Below, piece by piece: positions 10,548 to 25,500 of a stretch of DNA of 64,000 nt. The notes under the pieces are model-generated. The model made no database searches. It worked only from the letters and a program-made list of their open reading frames with translations, and was not told the DNA's origin. The stretch covers positions 310,001 to 374,000 of the forward strand of contig JAALGY010000030.1 in the NCBI GenBank assembly GCA_032358165.1. The letters run 5' to 3'. Every line of letters begins with the position of its first letter. The first letter of the stretch is position 1. The position numbers and the translations under genes are program-made. Source of the DNA: Diplosphaera chodatii (lineage: Eukaryota > Chlorophyta > Trebouxiophyceae > Prasiolales > Stichococcaceae).

Positions 10548-13500
10548 ATGATGTCGAAGGAGGATCTTGCCAAGCATGCGCAGGAGCTGGGAGACGCTGG
10601 CATCAGTAAGTGACTTGACCGCCGCTGCCTATGTGACGCACAGCATGCCATGCGGCTTTTCCGCAATGAGTTACTCCTGTCATGTGTAGCGGCGGATCAC
10701 ATGCAGCCATATCGTTGCTGCTAAGGCATTTGTGTGCACGCCGCGTGCCACTCACCTGGACTCATGCTGCAGCAGCTGCATGCGGGTTGGTACCAATCTT
10801 CCAATGCTGATTCAGCAGTCTGTTTGAGTGATGCATAGCGAGTGAAGGTATGTGCCTCTATAGGCGTGGAGCGCAAGGTGGATCTGCTGCGCGAGGTGAA
10901 GGAGGGCATTGAGGTGACTTTAACAGGCGACTATGACCACTTCCTGGCTGTCATGGTCCCGCCGCTGCTGGCCGCCCTTACCACCACGCAGCCGCAGGCC
11001 GCCAACACCCCCGTCCAGCAGCTCAGGCACACGGCACTGGAGATCCTGCGGCGCCTGCCGGCCAACCAGGTGCACTTTTCTGTAGCACTTCGTACATAAG
11101 CTCAGATCTACATCAGTTATGTATGCACAGGAAATGGATCATGGCTGCCTGTGACAGACGACCGGTGCTCATGTGGCCATCCTGTGCCTCACCTGCAGCT
11201 GCTGCTCAAGTATGTGCGCGGGATCATGGCAACGGTGATGGCGCTGCTGCCGGTGGACAATGCCGAGAATGTGGCGCTGGTGCTGCCGATGCTGGTTGAG
11301 CTGCACAAGGCCTTTCGGCAGCGCAAGACTGACGCCGCGGCGGCTCCAGGTGCCGACGACGGGCAGCCGCCCATGGAGCAGCACGTTGCTCCCTACCTGG
11401 AGTTCGTGAAGAAGGTGCGGCCTTGGCACATGTGCTCAAGAAGTCGTATTGCAGGGTAGGGGCCCTTTGCCCGCAGTGATGATGGTTATATTTGTGGCTT
11501 GTCATCAAATCAACAGCGCTACCTGTCTGGCAGGTGTTCGAGGGATTGCCAGTCACGTACAACGAGCTGTTTGTGGACGGGCTGGCCAAGCCGGATGAGG
11601 CGGTCGCCAAGCTGGCGTACCAGCCGGCGCAGAAGTCCTTCAAGGTCGCCATCGAGTGCCCGGTCGTAGGTCAGTCACTGCAGATGCGCACTGTGTCTCG
11701 GTCGTCTGCTGATCATGTGCATGGTCTGTTCAACATCATCTCATTTGTACATGGCGAGGGCGATGGTGTGTGCTGTTGTGCTGCAGTCATGCTGCTGTAC
11801 AGCCAGTATGGGCCGGCGGTGCAAGGCTACATGAGCGACCTGGTGAAGACAATGATTGCCGCTTTGTCACTACCAGGTGAACGGCCAAACGGAGTCCTGC
11901 TTTGGTATGCTGAATTTTCAACCTGGGTTGCCACGCTGGAGCATGTGTGGTCTGCCACCTCAGCCAACGGTCCGCGCCCCCCTGTTGCAGGGCCACCTGA
12001 TGAGGTGCCGCCAAAGCTGAAGGCGCCGCTGGCAGAGCTCAAGCAGGCCCAGGTCCGCACCTTATGTCATCTTCACCTCTGTTCTGTGGATGGGCCATCA
12101 AAGAAAGACAGAGAACATCTACTTCTCAAGCATCAGCAGAACTGCACTGCAATGCTCAGCACTGCAGCAACTGCTTGACTGGCTTACAGTGCGCTCATCT
12201 GCTGCATCTGCTGCTGCACAGGTGAAGTGTGTCTCCTTTCTGACGTGGCTGCTGCGGGGCTATCCGGCAGCCATCATCGCACACCGGGTGTCGGTCACAG
12301 ATGCCCTGGTCCACCTGCTGCGGACAGCACCAGATGTGGTCGCCATCCGCAAGGAGCTGCTGGTCGCCATGCGCAACACACTCACGCTGCAGCAAGTCCG
12401 CGAGTGAGTCTCCTGGGTCTGACATAGCACGTGGTGGTTTTCTTGTATGCAGGCGACTGCTCTGACAGGCGGTTCACTCTGCGCTTGGGACGCTTCGAGG
12501 CTGGCTGTGCGGTGGCAACAAAGACATGCAGGCAACGATGCACTGTCAATTTGAACATGCAGGTACTTCTACCCGAAGCTGGACCAGCTGCTGGTGGAGG
12601 AAACGCTGGTGGGGCGCAGCGCTGCTTGCCGCGAGGCGCTGCGCCCCCTGGCGCTGTCCATGCTGGCGGAGCTCATCCACCACGTGCGCACGCAGCTCAA
12701 GTACGGCCAGCTGGTCACCATCATCCACACCTTCTCCCGGTGCGCCGGCCCGCTGCCTTGGGGTTGTGTAGACATGTGAGGATCGACGCTTTGCTAGGGT
12801 CTTCAGTGTCATGTCTGTGAAGGATATGTCAAGATATATTGGAGTCATCGCCTTGTTCATGCCAATGCAACGTCTTCACCAGTTTAGCAAGTGCACATGC
12901 TGGAGCTCATTGCTGTTGTACCCGCTGGAGTGACAGTGACCCATGTGCCATGTCATGATGCCGCGCAGGAACCTGCACGATCCGGAGGTGCCGATCAACG
13001 TGCAGAGCACCTGCGTGCGCCTGATGCTGAACCTGGTGGAGGTGGTCATGCAGCGCCGGGCCGCCGCCACGCAGCCCGACCTGGAGGCCTACCGCGGCCT
13101 GGTCGCCTCCATCCTGGCGACGCTGTCCGACAAGCTGGCCGCCGTCGCCCGCAACACGCCGCCCCTCATGGCCGAGGGTGCGCGCCAACCGCTGCCTTGG
13201 AGTTTTCCACGCATGATGCTGCACCCTGCCAGACAGTCGCTGGTAGAAGTCGCTGATGTGTGTCTGTTCATCGTACCTCTTTTGGACGGAATACCAGGAG
13301 GGAATCTGGTTGCAGGCATGGCTAACCGCGAGGAGCGTGTCAAGAAGCGTGATGCGCTGCTGGCGTCAGATACAACCCGTAAGGAGGGGCGCACCTCCCG
13401 TCCCCGCATGGTCCTGTATTCTCAGGTAGGTGGATGGCCGTGCCGCCACTACAGCTGAGCTGCCAGGGTTTGCGAATACTTTTGGTGGTGGGTTGTACGA

Positions 13501-16500
13501 CCGCCCACCAACGCTTTGCTGCGCAGGCGGTGTCACTGAAGGAGAAGAGCATTGCAGACTCTCGGAACCAGGTGCAGACGCTGGTCATGGGCATGAAGAG
13601 CCTGCTGTACTCGCTGTCATCCTTTGGCAACACACACCAGGTAATCCACGGAGTGAGCAAGCCTTCCTCTTTCTTTCTTCTGAGTATGGAAGACGATCCC
13701 TGAATCAAGACATTAAGCGAGCGCTCCACTTTGGCCAACCTCTGTACCCTTGTGCTTCCTGCAGCGTGCGCCTGCAGCGGGACAGCAGCTGCCCACGAGC
13801 TACGGCTTGCGCGAGGACGAGATGTCCCTTGCTGTGGACATCATGTCCCACGGCCTGCCGTCTTTGCGGCTCTTCGGCAACCACAAGGCGCAGGACGGCT
13901 CCGACATCTACGAGCTGTTCGCCGACATCTTTGTCATCCTGCACGTGAGCAGCTGCTGCTAAAGTATTCTCTGTGCTTGACAGAGATAGAGCATTTGGTT
14001 GTGTGACGTGCACATTAATCATGAAACCGGCAAATTGCCACAGTCGGCACGTGGCACACTCCAAAAAAACAAATCACGGTTGCAGGAGCCGCGCGACGCG
14101 ATGGAGATTTTCACCGTCAAGATGCCGGCGCTGTTCGACGCCATGCTGGACGACTCGCGGCTGCTGTCGACCGCCGGCAAGCTGGCTGACGCGCGGCCCC
14201 ACTCCCAGCAGGGCGGCGCGCTGGACATGGTGTCCGAGACGTCGCGCCAGTTCTGCACCGTCCTGGCCACCCACCTGGTGGAGGAGCGCCTGGACGTGCT
14301 GCAGGTGGGTTGCAAGTGCAAGGGCTGCAGCGCTGCTGCCTGCCAAATTGGCCTTGAAAAGCTGTTATGTGCTACACTGCTGTGTGTATGTTGAGCAGCC
14401 ATCCTCAGACATCGTCACCTCCAGACTCAGCTGTGATGTTGAGCTGCAGGATCCAGAGAGCCCGGCAGCCGTGCTGGTGCTGCGGCTGTTCGGCGTCATA
14501 TTTGACGTCATGGCCAAGTACAACGTGAAGACGGACGACATCCTGCTGCCCGTCTTCCCGCGGCTCATCTCCCGCACCCAGGAGCTGGCCGCAGCCGCCA
14601 AGAACCCATCAGGTTCGTGTCTAGTGTGGTCGCCATGGGGAGGCGCAGCAGACATCGTGATCTCAGGAATGACAGGCAATGGGGCCAGGTGCACCAGACT
14701 GCTGCGTCAGATGTCGGTCCTTTTTGAGCAGCATCTGCCTTTTGGGCCTGCAGGGTTCCTGAGGCTGCAGGTCACGCTGTTCCGCACGATCAGCAGCGGC
14801 AAGTTCATGGACATCTACAACACCTTTGCAGCCGGCCCGCTGCTGATCGACACCATCAACTTCCTGACTGCCATGCTGCAGACGCCCGCGTCTCAGGCAG
14901 ACAAGGTATGAACCGAGTCGTGTTGCATGCTGCATACCGCCTGCTGAAGTGCATGCACTGCAGCCTCTGCTGTGTCATGCATTGATCAGATGCAATTGCT
15001 TCACAGATTACTGAGGTTGACGATTTGTTTTGCGCCCTGAATGCTGACATCCTCTGTCGACAACTGGCAATGGCTGTGCTGTGCAGGAGGCGCTGCTGGA
15101 GTCGTTCCTGATCATCCCAGCCCAGCTGGCGCACCTGCTGACCTTCGTGCCGCGCATCATGCCCCCGCTCGTCAGCAGCCTGCAGGTGCGAGCCGCTGCC
15201 TGGCTCTGGCATCTGCCTGCCGATGCAGTACCCCTGAGCAGCTGCCCATCGGCAGCCTCTGCACAGTGGCGTTGACGCTTGAGCTCCAGAGCGCCTCCGA
15301 CATACCAAACATCTTTATACTGAAGGGTGGTTTTGCACACACATGCAGGCGCGGCCGGACCTGGTGAACCTGGCGCTGCGCACCCTGGAGTACTGGGTGG
15401 ACACGCTGAACCCGGAGTACCTGGAGCCGGCCATGGCGGACGTCATGCCCCGCCTCATGCACGCCCTGTGGTCCCACCTGCGCCCGCCGCCCTACCCCTT
15501 CGGCCCCAAGGTGCTTTACCGGCCCTCTTGATCCCGCCATGCCTGCCACGTGTCTGACAGGACCTGCTCAATTACGTAGATGGTTGCGGCGTGACGCCTG
15601 GCTGTGTTCATGCAATGCAAGCGATGGCTTTGAAGGTTGTCACAACGTGCAAGGCTCGGCCAGCCTGCTGACGAGCGTCTTTGCTGCCTGGGCCAGGTGC
15701 TGCAGCTGCTGGGCAAGCTGGGGGCGCGCAACCGGCGGTGGCTCAAGGCGCCGCAGGAGGTGGTGTACCGGGAGAACCCGGAGCACGGGCTGCGCGCCAT
15801 CCTCATGTTCAGCCCCGACCACCAAGGCTTCCTGTTTCCGCAGGAGCGCCTGCTGTCGCTCATGCGCAAGCTGGTCGGCAAGACCGACGCGGGTGTGTGC
15901 GGATACTGGACCCTATTCTTTCTGCATGGTTGGTGCATGTTGACTTGATCAATTGATCAATTACAAGAGACTCTGCCAACACACTGCTTTATAGGATCTG
16001 GTCAGCGGTCATCAGCAGCTGCGCGCAAGAATCTAACAAGGCTTCTAGGTGGTACATAAACTTGGAGTTGCGATGGTGCTGAGCGGGCATTCTGTGCTGT
16101 GCTGCAGGGCCGAAGGATGCGCACGCTCGCCGGCAGGGCCTGCGCTTCCTGCACGTGACGCTGGCGGCGATGCTGAACCTGCGCTCGCCGGCTGACAGCA
16201 CGCTGCCGGGCCGCAGCGTCGACAAGCTGGCCGCAAGCCTGTGAGTGTTCAAACTGGATGCTATCCGAAACATGATAGGCTGCTTTCCGCTGCTAGTCAG
16301 CTGGGCGATTCGCAGAACTCCCCTGGCGATGTGTGCCTCAAACCCCTGTCAGCTGGAGTGCTGCGCTCACTTGCACATGTCTTGAGCCTGCAGGTTCGGT
16401 AAGGGCAAGCGCTCGCACGCCGCGCCGTCAGAGCCCGACTCCTCGCTGCCACACCCCAAGACGCGCATGATGCAGCTTGCCGAGCGCTCGGTGTGTCCTG

Positions 16501-19500
16501 TGGCGCTGACGCCTGGGCCGTGCCACTTGTATGGCTCTTGCAAGATGCTTGTGTCTGGCTGAGCTACTGCTGCTGACTCACATGCCTTCGTTCCTGTCCT
16601 GCAGCTTGTGCGCAAGCTGCTGATCTCGGTCACAGCTGCAGCGACGGATCCGCAGCTCGCAAACGATGCCCAGCCCTTTGCCCACCACATGGCACGCCAC
16701 CTCGCCATGCTGCTGGCAGTAGGTGAGGCGCCCTGCGCATGAGTACAGTGCTTGGTCCATTCGGCGGCTTGCCCCTGATGGCGCATACCAGCAACGCTAG
16801 CAGACACGACTTCACTGATGTCCTGCACACTTGTTGCAGGGCTAACGGGGCAGTCTGCCATCACGGCTCGCCCGCCGCCGCCCGCCAGCCGCCCCGGGGC
16901 CCCGCCGGGTGCGGTGGTGGCGTTCAGTGGCACCGCAACAGACGGGCAGTTCAACCCAATGCTGTACCTGGACGTCCTGATGGAGGTATGCGATGTCAGA
17001 TCTGCTCATACTGCATACTATCGCATCCACACCGGACACTGCCATGTACCTGACCAGATCAGTCGGATGTCGTGGTAGAGTCACAATGACCCGACGTGCA
17101 CATGCCATGCTAAGCAGCTGATCACCCCAGCATTGCCCCAGCAAGTCCGAGCCCGTTCATCATCACTGCCACTTGCGATCATGCTAGGTGATCACCATGG
17201 AGGGCCGGCAGTCGGAGGCGGGGCTGGAGTGCCTGGGCGTGTTCCTGGACACCCTGCAGCTGCTGGCCGGGGCGCGCGACCGCCACCGCATCCCCGTCGA
17301 GCCGCCGCCGAAGGGCGCCGCCGCTGCGGCGGCGCCGCCGGCGCAGCCCGCGCCCAGCCCGCAGCCCGACTCCGCCCCGGGCCTGGTGCTCCTGGCTCCA
17401 GCCCCAGGGGCGCCTGCAGCTCCCCCTGCAGCGACCGCCGACGCGGGGCAGGCTGCGACACCCACACCCGCGGCGCCGCCAGAGCAGCAGCAGCAGGGGG
17501 CGGAGGCGGGGGAGGAGGCGGCTGCGGACCTGCAGTGGCGCGTGGCGGTGCGGGAGCTGCTGCCCCGGGTGCTGCACCTGTGCTACGGCCCCGCCTGGGC
17601 CACGCGCCTCGGCGGCGTCGCCGCCATGGAGCTGCTGACCGAAAAGTGAGCTCCCAGCTCCAGGCTCAGCTGTACCACTGGCTCTTGTTATCGCAGCAGC
17701 CTGGCGTTTCACCACACATGTCGCTTGATGGACCCAGCTGAAGCACAATGGCACATGTTGCTGACGTGATATGAATGCATGGCAGGCTGCCGCCGGCGCC
17801 GCTGGTGGGCGTGCTGCCGGAGACCATCCGCGCGCTGCTGGCTGTGGTGCAGGCGGGGCCCACCTACGCAGCATCACGCCGCGAGCGGGTGCGAAGACGA
17901 TGACCCTGCATAGTTCCTCTTTCAGGTCTTCCCCCACATTGCTTTGACCTCCAAGGTGCGAAAAAGTACCAGACTACAGTCAGCATCCGAACAGCCCAGC
18001 TGTTGCCCCTTCCAGGTGTCCGCCGCCCTGGAGGCGCTGCTGCGCAAGGCGCTGCTGCGGCCGCTGCCCGAGGTGGCCGGCGAGGCCAAGGCCGAGGCGC
18101 CCGTGCTGCCACCAGCTGCTGAGGCAGACCAGGTGGATGCTCATTGCGATAAGGGAAACAGTGCCTGTGACCCCTGCTTGTAGCGCCCCATGGCAGGTGT
18201 CACCGAGTTCTGTGAACGCCCCAATGCACCGCTCCAGCAGGGCCCCAATCGTGCGGAGATCGAGTGGGACAAGGCCATGGCGGCGGAGCACCCGGTCGGC
18301 ACCCCAGTCCCACAGCTGACTGGGGCCGCGTCGGCCACATCCGCGGCGCTTGGCACTAAAGCCACGCCAGCATCCACTGCCGCCGGCGGCGCTGCCGCTG
18401 CAGCCGGCACAACGCCAGCGTCCATAGGAGGCGGCAAGGTACTGGCAACTCTGTTGAGCGCATGTCCAGATGACACTCTCAATGTGAATCTGGAAGGGAG
18501 CAACCCTTGTACCAGTGTGCAGCGAATAGTGAGTTGTCAGTGTTCATTTGGCAGCAGCCGGCGGCAGATCCCCCGGCTGAGGCCTCCGCCGAGCCCGAGA
18601 CGCCGGCCGCGCGACGAGAGAAGTCGCCCACAGCCGCCGCCAGCGTGCGGCCCAGCCGGGCGAGCAGCAAGCGCGGCCGCGCTGGCACACGTCGCAGCCC
18701 CGCAGCGGCCGCCGAGGACGACGATGACCCCGCAGATGGGGAAGACGATGACGAAGATGACAAGGTGCAGCTCTCGAACATCTCCGCACGTATTCGCCCA
18801 ACACCTTCCGCAGCCCTGAGCCGAACGACCATGTCACTCCCACACCTGTCCTGCTGAGCAACATTCGGCATTTGCAGGATGGCAAGGCAGAGCCCGCATC
18901 CAAGTCCGGCAGCCCGGAAGCCCGCAACGAGGGCGGCGCCTCGGCGGATGAAGACGGCACCGAAGACATGGATGAGGACGGCGAAGAAGACGGCGAGGAG
19001 GATGAGGAGGAGGAGGACAAGCCGCGCGCCAAGCGGGGCGCCTCCCGCGCAGCCGCCTCCCGCGGCAAGAAGGGTGCGGTCCCCCCAATCGCTGCAAGCA
19101 CCTGATGCTGCTTGTAACTCCTTTTCTTCGCGAGTTGTGCAAGGCCTGCAGCCGGCAAAGTGACCTTCTGCCTGCTGGGCAGTGACTTGCCAGGCGAGAC
19201 ACAGACAGCTGGAAAGGCTGTCGCTGCGCAATGACGGCACCGCATGTGGCCGGCAGGTGCTGCGGCCAAGAAGGCCCCGGAGAAGCGGACGCCTGCGGGG
19301 CGCGGCGGCAGGGGGCGGGGCCGCGGCGCAGCGGCCAAGCGTGAAACGTCAGCCAAGCCCGGCCGTGGGCGCGGCAGGGTGAGCTGTTTCATGGTGCCCG
19401 AGAGACGTGCTGCATCGTCTTTGAGTGACAGCAGGCAGACTCGCTTGCGTAAGTTCCAGAGGGGATGCAACATGAAGTATTGTATGTGCAGGGCGTCTCG

Positions 19501-22500
19501 GCCGCCAAGGCGTCACCACAGGAGAAGGAGAAGTCCGTGCCCGCGACAGCCAAGCGCAAGTCCGCGGCCGCTCTGAAGGCCGAGAAGGCCAAGCAGAAGG
19601 CCGCAAAGGTGTGGACAGCACACAGATCATCCTTCAGAGTTCAACAAGCCGTGAACCTTCTGCGCAGGCGACATGTGGTATTGGCTAGGTTCCAAAACCC
19701 TGTTCGCAATGCGCAGGCGAAGGGCGCCAAGGGTCGCAGCGCGCGCGCCTCGCTGCGGGCGGCCACCCGGCAGGAGTCCATCTCGCAGCAGACGTCGGAA
19801 GCCGAGGACAACGACGAGGAGGCTGGCGGCGTCGGCAGCGAGGTACGCATGCTGCTGCACTGTTTCGAAGGCCTTCTGCCCTGTGTCCAAAGGCTCACTG
19901 CACCAAGTACCCTTGGCGCCGCACCGGCGGCTGGTGTGTGAATGTCTGCAGCAACCTTCTTGATCTTGCCACGTTTGTTTGATCCCGATGGTGTGTCCAT
20001 GCGGAAACTGCAGGACGGCAGTGAGCACGAGGATGCTGTTGCCGCCTCTGCAGCGGCCACACCCACGCCCGCCAGCCCTGTAGCCAGCGACGCAGACACG
20101 GCGCTCACGCCGCCCAAGGACGCCAAGGGTGCGCTGGCTTCGACGCCCTGTCACTTGGTCAGCAGATGATGTGACAGCAACTGAGCGTGCCAGGGCTTCT
20201 TGCCCTGTTGCTGGTAGGTGGGCTGCCTGCCAGCTGTCGATATGAGCCACTGGCAGTGGCGGTCTGCTGACGATTTCCACATGTGTGTGCCACAGTCAAG
20301 GACGATGGGGATGGGGGCGATGCGGCTGCGGAGGTGTCCAAGACTCCTGCAGCGGCTGACACCCCTGCAGCGGCTGATGCTTCTGCGCCTGCTGAGAATG
20401 GGGCTGGCACGAGCGGCGCGGCGGCGGATGGCCCAGAGGCAATGGATGCTGATGCGCCTGGTGCTGCTCCTGCTCCCGAGGTGCTGCCTGTGCATCCTCA
20501 GCCGCTCTGCCCCCATGCCACCTGATCTCATGCATGGGCGTCGCACTGGGCTGTTCGCAGCATCTGCACATGTGCATCGTGCAGTCTTATGACATAAGTG
20601 TGAAGGATGTCGAGAGACGGCGGACATGTGATTGCTGTGTTGCGCAGGTCAAGCGGCAGGACTCTGTGGCAGCAGGCGCGGCGGAGGCAGCAGCGCTCGT
20701 CACGGTGAGGACATCTGTCCAAGTGCTGATTGTTGTTGCTCAAATCCGCATGCTGCACTGGTGGTAACGAACAGCCGCTGCAACAGCATGGTCTGCATAG
20801 ATTGGGTCGATCAATCAAACCGGAGCCCTGGCGGGAGCCCCCCTGTAACGCAGCACTGCCGAGTGCAGGCACCGAGCGGCACCACCAGCCTGGGCCAGGC
20901 GCCGCCCGCGGCTGCGCAGGCGCCGCTGGCAGACGCCGCTGCAGCGGTGGTGGAGCCCGCCGACACCTCTGCTGGCGTGGTGCGCGGGTCAATATGTCTG
21001 TTGCCTCTCTACTGGCTCTGCAGGTTACTGCTGCACAATTGCCCGCGCCGGCCAGCGGCAATGCCAATGTATCGCAGCCACTGCAACAATTTCAACTTCA
21101 TGTGCCTCTCAGATGCACTGCATCCACTTGAAGCTCCTGAAGAGCTGAGCACACTCTGCGATGCAACAGGGTCTGGCGGAGGGCGTCAGCCCCGCGGACC
21201 TGCAGTCGGTGCTGCAGGCGCTGGCACACGCGCTGTTCGCGCCGCACACCGCCCCCGCCACCCGGCAGACCGCTGACGAGTGCCTCAAGGTGTGTTGCAC
21301 ACTCACTCATTTCCTGTGCCTTCGTGTCCTAAGCTCAAACCGAGAGGCTTACGACTGGTTGCATAGCGTCGTAAGAAACGGCTCTAGGCTCCTCAAACCA
21401 GCAGAGGTGCTGATTGGCTCGAGCTTGCCGAGTTCGATGTCGTGAGACGAAACAGGTCAATGAGCTCGGTCAATGTGATCTCACTGGATCTGGGTGACAG
21501 CGATTGACTGATTCGAAACCGTCTGAAAATCTTCACCATCCCCTGCGGTGCAGCTGATTTGCACGGCGACGGGGGAGAGCGCGGCGGCGCTGCTGGGCCC
21601 GCTGACGGGGGGCCTGGTGGGGGAGGCGCTGCGCCGCCACGGCTGCCGCCTGCTCCCCGTCGCGGCGCCCGCCACGCTGCTGGGCCACGCCGCCGTAGCC
21701 ACCTACTGCCTGCAGCAGCGCCCCGCGCTCCTGCCCCTCTCCCCGGTGCGCATCTGGTGCAGACGTCTGGAGGGCATCTGTGTAAAGGAGACAGCAGCAG
21801 TGAACATGCTTGCCACAGACTGTTCAGGAGATTGCTTCAGATGGCGAGCAACTGGCTGACCACCATGCACCTGCCAGTCTGTATGAGCTGGCAGAGTCGT
21901 GAGCTGTGGGAGCTCGACTGCCTCTCGGGCTGACGAGCAGGTCTGCCGCCCCTGCAGGAGCTGGTGCAGGTGCTGAGCGACGCGTACGTGGTGCTGGACT
22001 GGGACGACCGCACCCTGGCCGCCAAGCTGCTGCCGGTGGCGGCGACGCAGCGGCAGCCGCCCGGCCACGCGCCCCGCGACGTGCGCCGCGCCTGCATCCG
22101 CCTCCTGTCCGCCGCGCTCGCCTGGTCCGAGTTCAGGTGGGGCTTGGCACCTAGTACATCAGCAAACCCTGAGATGATCCACTATTGGATGGTGGCTGAG
22201 AGCCCTTGGATGGTTGCTGAGAGCCCTGTCAGGCATCACTGTGACTGACAGAGGCTGACTGGCGACGGAATGACAGCTTGATCATGTCGTCCAGCAGTTT
22301 TCAGATTGCAGAGCAGGACGATGCAGGGAAGATTACGGGGTCGTGAGACACGCAAGCGCTGTTGGCCTGTGCAGGAACTCGGCGGACGCGACGGTGCAGC
22401 CGCTGCGGGACAACGTGATGCAGCTGTTCTTCCGGCGGCTGACCAGCCACGACGCGGAGCTGGTGAAGGCGGCGCGCGCGGGGCTGGCCGCCGTGGTCGC

Positions 22501-25500
22501 CCACCAGCGCATGCCCAAGCAGCTGCTGCAGGTGCGGGCGGGGCCCGGCCCGCCTGAACCTTGAAGTGCATGGCTGTATGTGTATTTGTCGAGTTAGAGT
22601 TCGGAGGCGTCGCAGCTGTTGACGCCTTGTTGGCTGCTGTAGCACGCAGCAAGTCAGCCTGCTCTTCAGTGTGGACTGCCCACAGCGCTGCTGCAGGCAA
22701 GTCAGCTAGACTCCTCGTGACCTCCTAGTTTACATGTCTGAGCACTGTGCTCTGGTCGGGGCAACGGCGGGCTGGAGTCGGCGCCTGCTGATGGGGTGGG
22801 GTGCTGCGTGTGCAGGCGAGCCTGCGCCCGGTGCTGGCCAACCTGGCATTCCACTACAAGCTGGACCTCACGGTGCTGCAGGCGCTGCAGCACCTGCTGG
22901 CCCTGCTGTCCTCCTGGTTCAACGTCACCCTGGGTGCGCCGCTCTTTGCTGTCAACAACCCTTCTTGTAGTTTTGATGCAGTGCAAGTATGGTAGTGCAC
23001 AGCGCAGCTAGCGCGACCGGCAGCTTGATGTTGCCGCCACTCAGATTGCGGAATGCAGTTCTTGCCCAATATCCGGCTGCCATCTGCCTGCACCACATAT
23101 CTCACTGCCCGACATGACGCTGTGGTCCACATCAATCACCAGGCGAGAAGCTGATCGAGCACCTGAAGGCGTGGCTGGAGCCGGAGAAGCTGGCGGCGCA
23201 GGAGTGCGCCTGGCAGCCGGGGCAGGCGCCCGAGATTGCGGCCGCCATCCTGGAGCTGTTCCACCTGCTGCCGCCCCAGGCCGCCGGGTTCCTGCACTCC
23301 AAGGGTGCGGATTAAACTGTTGGTGCTCAAGTTTCTCGCTTCTTGCTCACAAATGTGCCCGGCCGCAGTGGCAGGTGTGCAAGCCCTCTGCTGCAGCAGC
23401 CCAGATTTCGGCGGCCCTCTGTCAGGGCTGTCCTGTGGGATCTTGCACGGGTTGGGTGGCCGTGTTATACCATACATATCGCAGCTCCTCATTCGGTATG
23501 CTGGGCTGACGAGCTCTGCGTGCGGCGTCGCGCAGAGGATCGCCCGGGGCTGGTGGTGCTGACGATCGAGCTGGAGGGGGCGCTGCTGGCGACGCAGGGC
23601 CCCCCCACGCCCGCCAAGCTGACCAGCCCCTACCGCGCCCCGCTCACCAAGTTCCTCAACAAGTACGCCGGCGACAGCATCGCCTACTTCCTGGACCCCA
23701 CCCGCATGCTGGTGAGGCGGCACTTGGCAACCTGCGCTGTCTGCATGCCACCTCTCACACATCTGGTGTGCTCAACAATGACACGCTTGAAGGGAAGAGT
23801 GTCCTTGCTTCAGCTTCCACTTGGCAGGTGTATGTGTGCTTGATTATGCAGTGAAGGGTATATAGTCAGCTGGCAAAGTACTCGAGCTGTTGAACGACTG
23901 CCAATCTGCTATGTGTTGCACGCTGATGCAGAACCCTGCCTACTTCCTGCGCTTCCTGGACATCCTGCGGTCCCCAGAGGGCGAGCCCCTGCTGGATCAG
24001 CTGCTGCAGTCGGAGGACAAGCTGGCTGCCCTGCTGCCGCCGCCCCCACCCGGTGCGCGGCAAGTGATACTCGTCGGCCAGGAGAGATGTTGGCTGATCA
24101 TCCGTCGTTGTCAAGCAGTACATTGCATCGAAAGTGCTACATACGAACAGGTCGAGCCAACACCCGATCAATGCAGTGTTCCTCACCTCAGCTTGCTGAC
24201 AGTGCTAGGCGGTACTCCTTGCGTAGGCACTGCGATCACGGGCCCCAGGGGGGAGGCGCCCTTCCACACGCTCCAGCTGCTGGAGGCGGTCATTGAGCTA
24301 CGATCGCAGTGGCTGCCAGAGCGCATGTTCAAGTTGCTCATGGAGCGCTGGCGCCACCCCGACCGCGCCGCACGGTAGGGACAACATACGCTCTCTTCCA
24401 GTTGAGATGTTTGGAGTTGATCAGTCAGACCAGCATTTGCACCTGCTTGAGAAGCAATGGTTGCATCGCTTGCTTTGTGCCCCGCCTGCAGCGTGGCGCA
24501 GGAGGAGACGCTGCCGCGGCACCAGCTGCTGGAGTCGCGCCGCCTGGCGGCCTGCATCCTGGCCTACGTGTCGTGCCACCACGACGCGGTGGCGCCCCTC
24601 TTCGAGCTGCTCGCCGCGCTGGAGGCGCCCACCGCCGTCGACTTCAGCTTCGTGCTGGATGCGTACGAGGGCTTTGCCAAGAGCTTCAGCGCTGCAGAGA
24701 AGGCCAAGGTATGTCGGAGCAGCATCGTGTCCACAGCCAAGTCTGCTGTTTCAGCACCTGTGACGCCCTGAGGAAATGGCCAACAGGTCTAGCGGGGCTC
24801 TTCTGGCATGTACTCCTTGCGATCCAGTGTGAATGTGGCAATGTCACCGGGGTACTATCAAGAGCAGGCCTGTCACAGCAGAGTGTGTCTTGCATTGCGG
24901 ACGAACTCCCTTCGTCTGCCCACAGGTGGTCACCTACTTCCTGGACCTGGCGGTGGAGAAGCAGGCGCCGCAGAAGCACCTGGCCATGGCGCTGCGCTGC
25001 ATCGTGCTGCCCATGCTGGAGGGCGCCGCCGACGCCAAGCAGCAGGTGCTTCATGTTTTGAATGATTCATGTTGTGCGCCACAATAACAGACAGGTATGT
25101 CGAGAAGCAGTGGCGCGCTGGCGGTGCGCACCGCCTAAGTTTGGCTGCGCTGCTGATTGCGCCACTGAAGTCATGTGCATGGCAACTCATGCTGACACAG
25201 CTGCGGGTGCTATAGGTGCTGACGCCGGCCATGCTGCACACCATCTTCCGCCGCATCTGTGACCCCGACAACCCCAACAACCTGGCAGGTGACACACTGC
25301 TTGGTGGAGTTGCACTGTTGCTCTGCAGATATGGATCCCCACCTAACCAGAGGCTTTGACACTTGATCGTGACGCCGAATGTTTGGTCATGCAGCCACAT
25401 ACGACGAGGAGCTGAAGACGGGGCTCCTGCAGCTGGCGTGCTGCCTGATCCGGACAGCCGCCCCGCTGCTGCAGGAGCACCGCAAGGAGCTGCTGTCCTT

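Noticed and set aside
15945..15960. Palindrome as a regulatory site or transposon end
   Set aside because: A single 16-base intronic palindrome of GATC/AATT words with no flanking duplication; recorded as a repeat only.
17179..17937. 252-codon minus-strand frame
   Set aside because: Antisense to a TRA1 exon pair with strong Ala/Pro codon bias; Arg/Gly-rich composition typical of a reverse frame of GC-rich coding DNA.
18507..20703. Separate gene for the acidic/basic Lys-Ala-rich protein inside TRA1
   Set aside because: Same strand, in-phase exon ends, no convincing start or stop, and TRA1 helical exons continue on both sides. Best read as part of TRA1, though transcripts could change this.
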